Assembly: GCA_031286025.1 (NCBI GenBank)
Contig: JAITVB010000032.1
Location: forward strand, 1 to 12,621
DNA: 12,621 nt
Reading direction: 5' to 3'
From: Rikenellaceae bacterium
Lineage (GTDB): Bacteria; Bacteroidota; Bacteroidia; Bacteroidales; Rikenellaceae
Shown: piece after piece, positions 6,882 through 12,621 of the stretch
How the letters are laid out: each line of letters begins with the position of its first letter
How positions within the stretch are numbered: the stretch's first letter is position 1
Translations under genes and position numbers: made by a program
The notes under the pieces: model-generated
Database searches by the model: none
What the model was told of the DNA's origin: nothing
The model's input: only the letters and a program-made list of their open reading frames with translations

Positions 6882-8165
6882 ATGTACAAACTGCTTTTTA
6901 CGTCAGTCCTGTTGGCCTGCACGATTTTATTGCCGGCCTGTCGGCAAGCGCTTCCGGAAAAACCGCGTATCCTGATCAGCACGGACATCGGCGGTACGGA
7001 TCCCGACGATTTCCAGTCGATGATCCATTTCCTGATGTACAGCGACCGCTTTGACACCGAAGGCCTTCTCTCCTCCCCCTCTTATGGCGAAGGGAGAAAG
7101 CAGAATATCCTGGATATGATCGCGCTCTACGAAGAAGACCTGCCCGAATTGCAGAAGCATGCCGACGGATTCCCCGCTCCGGACGACCTGCGGGCCATCG
7201 CCAAACAGGGACGGAAAGGCGCTGCCCCCCCGGAAGGTTATGCCAAGGCCACCGAAGGCTCGGACTGGATCGTCCGATGTGCGCGACAAGAGAGCGACCG
7301 GCCGCTTTGGATACTGGTCTGGGGCGGGCTCGATGACGTGGCGCAGGCCCTGCACGACGCTCCGGACATCCGGAACAAGATCCGGGTGTATTGGATCGGC
7401 GGGCCGAACAAAAAATGGAGTGCGAACAGTTACGCCTACATCGCCGGACATTTCCCCGACCTGTGGATGATCGAGGACAACGCCTCATACCGGGGGTTCT
7501 TCTCGAACAACGGCGTGCCGGACAGTATCAGCAACGACAACTACTACGAACGCTATATCCGACAGGCGGGCCGGTTGGGCAAGGAGTTCAAGAAGCACTA
7601 CGACGGACGGATCAAGATGGGTGACACCCCGTCGTTACTCTACCTGATGAACGGCAATCCGAACGATCCCACCGGCGAAGGTTGGGGCGGCAGTTTCGAG
7701 AAGATGAATCGCAGTCCGCGCTACATCTTCAACCGGCCGACTACCCTGTCGGACACCGTACACACCTATTCGGTGGCCGAATTCTGGATCGACGGGCCGG
7801 CGGTCGACCTTCCTGCGAACACGCCGTGCTGCACGATGACGATCGCCGGGCAGGACTGGGACGGTTACTATATGGGGGGCGGACGTTATGTCGTCCGATA
7901 TGCTTTCAAGGAAGCTCAAACGCTCGATTATACGATCGTTTCCGATATTCCGGGATTTCCCGGACAGCGGGGGCAGATCGTGGCCGACAACATCTGGCCG
8001 GGCACGCCGGGGGCCGACGATTATCCGTTGGGCTCCAACTGGTATACCGACTGCGCGGCGCCGGAACGATTCGACGGGAAATGGCAGGGAGGAAAAACCA
8101 TCCTGAAGTGGCGCAGCGATGTTCTGTTGGACTGGGCCGAACGTTGGAAATGGTTGCAGGAATAG
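6882..8165 (+). CDS. Sde182/DUF1593-type nucleoside-hydrolase-like lipoprotein
   Basis: The 427-residue product starts at the ATG that opens a lipoprotein signal peptide, MYKLLFTSVLLACTILLPAC, with Cys20 as the predicted lipidated residue. The mature part begins with a nucleoside-hydrolase-like fold: ILISTDIGGTDPDDFQSM (D35, D42, D43 resembling the DTDxGxDD metal site), WILVWGGLDDVAQAL (143-157), VYWIGGPN (169-176) and MGDTPSLLYLMNG (246-258). This family is named after a cellulose-binding protein of Saccharophagus (Sde182; formerly DUF1593). Its enzymatic activity is not settled. The C-terminal about 125 residues (from about YSVAEFWIDGPAVDL) differ from the Ig-like end of the next gene. It lies 25 bp upstream of that paralogue, probably co-transcribed. 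The likely location is the cell surface or periplasm, in polysaccharide or glycoside handling (inference). Confidence 0.83.
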   Translation: MYKLLFTSVLLACTILLPACRQALPEKPRILISTDIGGTDPDDFQSMIHFLMYSDRFDTEGLLSSPSYGEGRKQNILDMIALYEEDLPELQKHADGFPAPDDLRAIAKQGRKGAAPPEGYAKATEGSDWIVRCARQESDRPLWILVWGGLDDVAQALHDAPDIRNKIRVYWIGGPNKKWSANSYAYIAGHFPDLWMIEDNASYRGFFSNNGVPDSISNDNYYERYIRQAGRLGKEFKKHYDGRIKMGDTPSLLYLMNGNPNDPTGEGWGGSFEKMNRSPRYIFNRPTTLSDTVHTYSVAEFWIDGPAVDLPANTPCCTMTIAGQDWDGYYMGGGRYVVRYAFKEAQTLDYTIVSDIPGFPGQRGQIVADNIWPGTPGADDYPLGSNWYTDCAAPERFDGKWQGGKTILKWRSDVLLDWAERWKWLQE

Positions 8166-8190
8166 ACTTAATCCGAAAAATCAATCGATC

Positions 8191-9555
8191 ATGAAAACTC
8201 CTCCTTTCAAAATATTCATCGGCCTTTGCCTGCTGTCGTGCGCCGGTAATCTGTTTGCACAGCACGGCGACGAAAAGCCGCGCGTCATCGTCACCACCGA
8301 CGGCGAAATAGACGATCAAAGTTCGATGGTTCGTTTTCTGATGTTCGCTTCGGATTATGATGTGGCCGGTATCGTGCAGGTCAACGGCGTGCAGAAGGAT
8401 GGTCACAGCAAAGACAAATGGATCGAGGCGCAGATCGAAAAATATGCCGAGTGTCTGCCCAATCTCCGGATGCATCGTCCAGACTACCCCGATGCCGGAC
8501 AGTTGCTGAGCGTGCTTAAGGTTGGGAACGAGAACCGGAACGATATGTACAAGTCTCCTCCGCTGCTGTCGGACAGCGAGGGTGCACAGTTGATCATCGA
8601 CGCACTGCTCGACGCAGACCCCCGCCCGGTACACATACTGGCCTGGGGTGGGGCGAACACGCAGGCGAACGCCTTGTGGCAGATCAAACAAAACCACACG
8701 GCCGAAGAATGGCGGAGAGCCGCCGGGAAGGCCCGGCTCTACTGTATCTGGTACCAGGACGGAGGCGGCAAGTGGATCGAGGAGAACCTGCCCGAAATTA
8801 CGATATACGAATCGGGGGCGCCGTTTCATGACGGCGGTTGGCGATACGTCTGGGACTACATGAGCGTGGACTATTATTGGAAAAACAGGCTCAGCATGAA
8901 CCCGCCGCAGTTACAGGTCTGGATGGACAAACCGTGGTTGGCCGAAAACATCAGGGCGGGGCATGGCCCGCTTTGCGCAGCCTATCCCCAGGAGTATACC
9001 AGCGAAGGTGACACCCCGTCGTATATGCCGCTGATCGACAACGGACTGGAACAACACACCGATTATACACTCGGCGGTTGGGGCGGGAGGCCCGAATACC
9101 GGTCGGGCAATCACATGCAGGATGGCGATGACGGCGACCCGAGCGGCAACGTCAACTCGCATTACACCTTTCAACGTTGGCTACCCGCCGCGCAAAACGC
9201 GTGGGCGGCACGCGCCGACTGGTGTGTAAAGCCGTATGACGAAGCGAACCACCCGCCGGTCATCCGGTTAAGGCATAACGCCAACCTGACGGTAAAACCC
9301 GGCGACCACGTCCGGTTGAACATCACGGCATCGGATCCGGATGGCGATCAACTGGCTTTCCGGTGGTGGCCCTACCGGGAAGCCGGAACTTATCCGGGCA
9401 GTGTAACGATCCCGGACGCTGACAACCCGGACTGTTCGTTCGTGGTCCCGACCGACACGAAACCGGGCGACACGCTCCACGTCATCTGTGAAGTGACGGA
9501 CAATGGCACACCACGATTAACCCGCTATCAGCGCGTGACGATTACGGTTCTTTAG
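8191..9555 (+). CDS. Secreted Sde182/DUF1593 nucleoside-hydrolase-like protein with C-terminal Ig-like domain
   Basis: The 454-residue protein has a classical signal peptide (MKTPPFKIFIGLCLLSCAG, cleavage likely near LFA-Q24) and no lipobox at the cleavage point. Residues about 30-300 form the nucleoside-hydrolase-like domain: RVIVTTDGEIDDQSSMVRFL with D37, D41 and D42 at the metal-site positions, HILAWGGANTQANAL (148-162), GDTPSYMPLIDNG (273-285) and LGGWGGRPEY (294-303). Residues about 355-454 are a beta-sandwich, Sde182 C-terminal type (PPVIRLRHNANLTVKPGD, ASDPDGDQLAFRWW, VICEVTDNGTPRLTRYQRV), similar to Ig-like or cadherin-like modules that follow catalytic domains. The ATG at 8191 is preferred because it starts the signal peptide; the upstream in-frame ATG at 8119 lies within the previous gene. 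It is probably exported and acts with its lipoprotein neighbour and the GH105 on a plant or host glycan; the substrate is unknown. Confidence 0.87.
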   Translation: MKTPPFKIFIGLCLLSCAGNLFAQHGDEKPRVIVTTDGEIDDQSSMVRFLMFASDYDVAGIVQVNGVQKDGHSKDKWIEAQIEKYAECLPNLRMHRPDYPDAGQLLSVLKVGNENRNDMYKSPPLLSDSEGAQLIIDALLDADPRPVHILAWGGANTQANALWQIKQNHTAEEWRRAAGKARLYCIWYQDGGGKWIEENLPEITIYESGAPFHDGGWRYVWDYMSVDYYWKNRLSMNPPQLQVWMDKPWLAENIRAGHGPLCAAYPQEYTSEGDTPSYMPLIDNGLEQHTDYTLGGWGGRPEYRSGNHMQDGDDGDPSGNVNSHYTFQRWLPAAQNAWAARADWCVKPYDEANHPPVIRLRHNANLTVKPGDHVRLNITASDPDGDQLAFRWWPYREAGTYPGSVTIPDADNPDCSFVVPTDTKPGDTLHVICEVTDNGTPRLTRYQRVTITVL

Positions 9556-9578
9556 CCTTCCGCAAATATTCGTTTCGA

Positions 9579-9609
9579 TTTGCCGCTTCCGGGAAATATG
9601 CTATTTTTG
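9579..9609 (+). promoter_or_regulatory. Consensus Bacteroidota promoter for the GH105 gene
   Basis: TTTG (9579-9582), a 19-nt spacer, then TATTTTTG (9602-9609): both boxes match the known Bacteroidota -33 TTTG and -7 TAnnTTTG exactly, at the usual spacing. It lies 24 bp after the stop of the previous gene. Transcription should begin near 9615-9620, leaving a leader of about 140 nt before the ATG at 9757. Confidence 0.75.
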
Positions 9610-9756
9610 TACCCGATTAAGGGGTGGCGCCGCACATCGCCGGGCTTCCGTCTTTCGATACAAATCGGCCTTTACCTTGCATGACGCCCAAAGACAGCGC
9701 TCTGTGCATCATCCGAAAACGTTTTCCATTTTTTCCCATAACCAAACACAATACCG
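9610..9756 (+). other. Long (about 140-nt) 5' leader of the GH105 gene
   Basis: This is the non-coding stretch between the promoter and the ATG. It includes small self-complementary elements (GGCG...CGCC at about 9626-9641 and ACAG-CGCT-CTGT near 9695-9706), none strong enough to call a riboswitch or attenuator. The last 40 bases are pyrimidine-rich then A-rich, without a Shine-Dalgarno sequence, as is common in Bacteroidota. Confidence 0.4.
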
Positions 9757-11097
9757 ATGAAAAAACTGATCTTTACCGCCATGTTTGTCGCCGGCCTGTG
9801 CTCACTCTCCGCACAGCCTTGGTCACAGAAAATGGTCGAATCACACGGTTTGGGCGATTTCTATTGCAACCGTGCCCACCAGAACGTACTCGGCAACACC
9901 GGTTGGGACTACGTGGGCGGCCTGGTAGCCAATTCCGTGCTTAAGGCTTGGGAAATGTACCCCGAAAAAGCGGAGTATTACGCCGCCGTCAAATCTTATG
10001 CCGACCGTAACATCTCGGCCGACGGCAAGATGATCATTACCTCCAACGGCCGTTCGGCCTTGGGCCCGAGCAACATCGACGACCTGGCCGCCGGCAAGGT
10101 CTTCTTCATGTTGTATCGGGAAGAGTTGAAAAAAGGGAATACGACGGACGCCGACCGCTATAAAAACGCCGCGACGTTGATCCGCAATACGCTCAAGTCC
10201 GACCATTCGCGCATCGTCTCGGGCGTAATGGGCGCAGGCGGCTTTTACCACAAGGCGCAGTATCCCTCGCAGATGTGGCTCGACGGGCTGTATATGGGCC
10301 CGGCCGTTTACGCGCAGTGGCAGTACACCTTCGGTACGGCCGACCCCAGGGACAACACCGACAGTTGGACCGATATCGCCCGTCAGTTCCAGATCATCAA
10401 CCGCTATACCTACGACTCGGAAAAGCAGCTCAACTACCACGCCTGGGCCGCCCTGCCGGCCGATTCGAACGCCTTCTGGAGCAACCGGACCGAGCCCTAT
10501 ATGGGCGCCAGTCCCGAGTTTTGGGGCCGCGGGATGGGTTGGTACTTCGCCGCATTGGTCGACGTACTCGAAATAATGCCCAAGGATCACCCCGAATACG
10601 GCGCGGTGTTGGCCATCTATCGTCAGGTGGCGGCCGGATTGAAACGTTGGCAGGATCCCGTCTCGGGGGTGTGGTTCCAACTGTTGCAACACGACGGGTC
10701 GGTGAAGGCCGACGGCAAAGGCGACATTGTGCGCGGCAAGGCCTACAACGTCGGTACGCAGGCCAATTACCTCGAAGCCTCGTGCTCGTGCATGTTCACC
10801 TACGCTTTCCTGAAAGGTATCCGGTTGGGTTATATCGACAAGGCGACCTACGGGCTGATGACCGAAAAAGCGTTCCAAGGGTTGCTGACGACCTTCATCC
10901 GTCCGAACGGGGCGAAGATCGACATCATCCAATCGTGTGCTTCGGCCGGCCTGGGCCCTTTCAACAACCCCTCGCGCACAGGGACGGTCAACTATTACCT
11001 CGCCGGACGAGATGTGGCGGTCGTTGAAAACGAAGGCAAAGCGATCGGCACCTTCATCATGGCCGCCCTCGAACACGAAATGGCCGCCGGAAAATAA
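9757..11097 (+). CDS. Secreted glycoside hydrolase family 105/88-type unsaturated glycuronyl hydrolase
   Basis: The 446-residue protein has a signal peptide, MKKLIFTAMFVAGLCSLSAQ, probably cleaved at or near Q20. The mature part is an (alpha/alpha)6-barrel of the GH88/GH105 type. Recognisable segments are GWDYVGGLVANSVLKAWE (49-66), NIDDLAAGKVFFMLY (106-120, with D108/D109 near the family's first conserved Asp), QMWLDGLYMG (172-181, with D176 at the expected catalytic Asp of YteR-like enzymes), YHAW (227-230), FWGRGMGWY (255-263) and NVGTQANYLEASCSCMFTYA (331-350). GH105 enzymes hydrate the 4,5-unsaturated uronic acid left at the non-reducing end by polysaccharide lyases, most often unsaturated rhamnogalacturonan disaccharide. 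No lyase or SusC/D is in the window, so the glycan is not fixed. It has its own promoter and ends before a terminator at 11236. Confidence 0.88.
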   Translation: MKKLIFTAMFVAGLCSLSAQPWSQKMVESHGLGDFYCNRAHQNVLGNTGWDYVGGLVANSVLKAWEMYPEKAEYYAAVKSYADRNISADGKMIITSNGRSALGPSNIDDLAAGKVFFMLYREELKKGNTTDADRYKNAATLIRNTLKSDHSRIVSGVMGAGGFYHKAQYPSQMWLDGLYMGPAVYAQWQYTFGTADPRDNTDSWTDIARQFQIINRYTYDSEKQLNYHAWAALPADSNAFWSNRTEPYMGASPEFWGRGMGWYFAALVDVLEIMPKDHPEYGAVLAIYRQVAAGLKRWQDPVSGVWFQLLQHDGSVKADGKGDIVRGKAYNVGTQANYLEASCSCMFTYAFLKGIRLGYIDKATYGLMTEKAFQGLLTTFIRPNGAKIDIIQSCASAGLGPFNNPSRTGTVNYYLAGRDVAVVENEGKAIGTFIMAALEHEMAAGK

Positions 11098-11235
11098 ATC
11101 CGGCCGGAACCGTAGCCAATCTCAAATCCCTCGGAGGGATCGAGATTCTCGACGAACCGAATTTCGACGAATTGTCGGGTCTGTTCAAATTGTCGAAATA
11201 ATTCGAAAAAATATCCTTTGGGATGATATTTGCAC
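11098..11235 (+). other. 3' untranslated stretch with a 30-bp interrupted inverted repeat
   Basis: An interrupted inverted repeat, AATCTC-aa-ATCCCT-CGG-AGGGAT-c-GAGATT (11118-11147), can form 12 base pairs with a small internal loop and a 3-nt hairpin loop. No T-run follows, so it is not an intrinsic terminator; it may stabilise the 3' end or be an operator-like element. Frame 3 is open across it to a TAA at 11199-11201 but has no start codon (see findings). AATTGTCG occurs twice (11170-11177, 11188-11195). Confidence 0.5.
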
Positions 11236-11264
11236 AAAAAACGCGGATTTTCTCCGCGTTTTTT
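11236..11264 (+). terminator. Strong intrinsic terminator, usable on both strands
   Basis: A perfect 12-bp stem AAAAAACGCGGA / TCCGCGTTTTTT encloses a 5-nt loop TTTTC (11248-11252). The GC core plus the 3' T6 gives an intrinsic terminator for the GH105 transcript. The A6 on the 5' arm provides a T-run on the opposite strand as well. Confidence 0.9.
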
Positions 11265-11265
11265 G

Positions 11266-11273
11266 TATTTTTG
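11266..11273 (+). promoter_or_regulatory. -7-like box TATTTTTG directly after the terminator
   Basis: TATTTTTG fits TAnnTTTG exactly and starts two bases after the terminator stem. A TTTG at the usual 19-nt spacing would fall inside the hairpin and is absent (GCGG there), so only half of the promoter is supported. It would drive the radical-SAM gene about 185 nt downstream. Confidence 0.35.
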
Positions 11274-11425
11274 TAGAAATCCCCCTTTTCGAAACGTATG
11301 GCGGCCTTTGCGTTCGAGCCATTTCCCAAGCCGCCGGGCATCTCTCCCGGACAGTAGAGACTCGTTTGCCGGAACACTTTTTTCCCATCCGCGCTCCGGA
11401 GGCCGACAGGCCGTTGTTTTCACAT

Positions 11426-11440
11426 GCCTCGCAACGAGGC
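11426..11440 (+). repeat. Small perfect hairpin just upstream of the radical-SAM start codon
   Basis: GCCTCG-CAA-CGAGGC is a 6-bp GC-rich stem with a 3-nt loop, ending 16 bases before the ATG at 11457. Its place in the leader could affect ribosome access; no experiment-independent proof is possible. A further GGCC-GACA-GGCC repeat lies at 11401-11412. Confidence 0.45.
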
Positions 11441-11456
11441 CCCAACATTCAATGCG

Positions 11457-12621
11457 ATGAAAAAGATCATAACCTACACCTTGCAGAACTACCGCTCGAT
11501 TCCGCAGATGGACGCCATAAGCGAAGAGATCAAGCGCGACATCGATATCGTGGGTCGTGTGTTGCCGTTCAAAACCAACAACTATGTGATCGACGAACTG
11601 ATCGACTGGGACAATGTCGAGACCGATTCTGTTTTCACCCTCAACTTTCCCCGCCGGGGGATGCTGTCGAAACGCCACTACGACGCCATTGCCCGGTTGG
11701 TCGACGCCGGGGCCGACAGGGCCGGGATCGATCAAAAAGTGCAGCAGATCCGCCTCTCGCTCAACCCCAACCCTGCCGGGCAGGAGCACAACGTACCCTG
11801 TCTCGGCACGACGCGGCTCAAAGGCGTCCAACACAAATACCCCGAAACGGTACTCTTTTTTCCCAGTCAGGGACAGACGTGCCACGCCTATTGCACCTTC
11901 TGTTTCCGTTGGCCGCAATTTTCGGGAATGAACGAACTGAAATTCGCGATGAAGGAGATCGACCTGTTGGTCGAATACCTGAAACTGCACCGTGAAGTGA
12001 GCGACGTGCTCTTTACCGGGGGCGACCCGATGGTGATGAACGCCGGGGTGCTCGAAGGCTATATCCGTCCGTTGCTCGAACTGGCACATATCCGGTCTGT
12101 CCGCATCGGCACCAAATCGTTGGCCTATTGGCCCTATCGCTACCTGACCGATGACGACAGCGACCGCATCATCGCATTGTTCGGCGAGGTGATCGCCGCC
12201 GGGAAGAATCTGTCGGTACAGGCCCATTTCAACCATCCGCGCGAACTCTCGACCGAGGCGGTCGAAAAAGCCATCCGCCGCATCCGCTCGACCGGAGCAC
12301 AGATCCGTACCCAATCGCCCGTGTTGCGCAACATCAACGACAACCCCGACCTGTGGGCTGCGATGTGGCGGCGGCAGGTCGACCTGGGCTGCATCCCCTA
12401 TTACATGTTCATCGCGCGCGACACCGGAGCGAAAGAATTCTTCGAATTGCCGTTGGAACGCTGTTGGAAAATCTTCCGACGGGCTTACCGCAAGGTGAGC
12501 GGCTTGTGCCGCACGGTGCGCGGTCCCAGTATGAGCGACCACCCGGGCAAGATACAGGTGCTCGGCATACAGGAGATCCGCGGTGAAAAGGTTTTCGTAT
12601 TGCGGTTTATTCAGGGACGCA
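11457..12621 (+). CDS. Radical-SAM protein of the lysine 2,3-aminomutase (KamA/EpmB) superfamily, 3'-truncated by window edge
   Basis: The frame gives 388 residues and continues past the window. The radical-SAM cluster motif is CHAYCTFC (C142, C146, C149; CX3CX2C, the spacing used by aminomutases), followed by the SAM-binding TGGDPMVMN (187-195). The C-terminal half follows lysine 2,3-aminomutases: QAHFNHPRELS (255-265), RTQSPVLRNIND (284-295), GCIPYYMFIARD (311-322), LPLERCWKIFRRAY (331-344) and SDHPGKIQVLG (360-370). In these K365 is the candidate PLP lysine, and D322 and D361 lie where the family holds its substrate-binding aspartates. The residues after the cluster (FCFRWPQF) are more like EpmB-type proteins than classical KamA, and the loop before K365 is short (DHPGK against DAPGGGGK). 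The expected reaction is 1,2-amino migration on lysine or a related amino acid; substrate unsure. No lysine-fermentation genes are adjacent. The start is the only in-frame ATG near the conserved N-terminus. Confidence 0.88.
   Translation, partial: MKKIITYTLQNYRSIPQMDAISEEIKRDIDIVGRVLPFKTNNYVIDELIDWDNVETDSVFTLNFPRRGMLSKRHYDAIARLVDAGADRAGIDQKVQQIRLSLNPNPAGQEHNVPCLGTTRLKGVQHKYPETVLFFPSQGQTCHAYCTFCFRWPQFSGMNELKFAMKEIDLLVEYLKLHREVSDVLFTGGDPMVMNAGVLEGYIRPLLELAHIRSVRIGTKSLAYWPYRYLTDDDSDRIIALFGEVIAAGKNLSVQAHFNHPRELSTEAVEKAIRRIRSTGAQIRTQSPVLRNINDNPDLWAAMWRRQVDLGCIPYYMFIARDTGAKEFFELPLERCWKIFRRAYRKVSGLCRTVRGPSMSDHPGKIQVLGIQEIRGEKVFVLRFIQGR

Noticed and set aside
8119..8190. Upstream ATG at 8119 for the second Sde182-like gene
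   Set aside because: It lies inside the preceding gene and would bury the signal peptide that starts at 8191.
9841..11076. 411-codon minus-strand open frame antisense to GH105
   Set aside because: It mirrors a clear GH105 gene with family motifs, and the antisense product is low-complexity and rich in Arg/Val/Gly with no domain.
6882..11097. A full polysaccharide utilisation locus
   Set aside because: There is no SusC/SusD pair, no polysaccharide lyase and no regulator in the window. Only the GH105 and the two Sde182-like proteins support carbohydrate use.
10995..12542. Long (515-codon) open frame on the minus strand opposite the end of GH105 and the radical-SAM gene
   Set aside because: Its product has no recognisable motif and spans the terminator and two confidently identified plus-strand genes. 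GC-rich codon use on one strand commonly leaves such open antisense frames.
1..12621. CRISPR array, tRNA genes, insertion sequences or phage genes
   Set aside because: No regularly spaced repeats, no cloverleaf-type sequence, and no transposase, integrase or terminal inverted repeats were found by reading both strands.

Overview
This window looks like the chromosome of a moderately GC-rich member of the Bacteroidota, probably Rikenellaceae/Alistipes-like. That is an inference from three things: the typical -33/-7 promoter form (TTTG-N19-TATTTTTG at 9579-9609), a DAHP synthase with a C-terminal chorismate mutase domain, and secreted GH105 and Sde182-type proteins. All genes lie on the plus strand. 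No tRNA, rRNA, CRISPR array, insertion sequence or phage gene was seen.

Region 1 (2-2589) is an aromatic amino-acid operon. It holds the 3' part of a PLP aminotransferase, prephenate dehydrogenase (tyrA) with an ATGA stop/start overlap, and a DAHP synthase-chorismate mutase fusion. Together these cover the entry step of the shikimate pathway, chorismate to prephenate, and the last steps to tyrosine (and probably phenylalanine).

Region 2 (2734-6552) is the most unusual part: a compact three-gene signalling cassette. A predicted active protein kinase with five C-terminal WG repeats overlaps a von Willebrand A (MIDAS-intact) protein by 14 bp. The vWA gene is followed 14 bp later by a full-length paralogue of the kinase. 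In that paralogue the ATP-binding lysine, the catalytic Asp/Lys/Asn and the metal-binding Asp are all replaced, while the same five-WG-repeat tail is kept. The layout recalls the kinase/TerY-like vWA/PP2C triads described by comparative genomics, but no PP2C phosphatase is present and a pseudokinase occupies the third position.

Region 3 (6882-11097) is an extracytoplasmic carbohydrate-related group. It has two tandem, divergent Sde182/DUF1593 (nucleoside-hydrolase-like fold) proteins, one a predicted lipoprotein and one with an ordinary signal peptide and a C-terminal Ig-like domain. A secreted GH105-type unsaturated glycuronyl hydrolase follows, with its own near-perfect promoter and a roughly 140-nt leader. 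No SusC/SusD pair is visible.

Region 4 (11098-12621) has a 3' untranslated stretch with inverted repeats and a strong hairpin terminator fused to a -7-like box. It ends with the first 388 codons of a radical-SAM protein of the lysine 2,3-aminomutase/EpmB superfamily that runs off the window.
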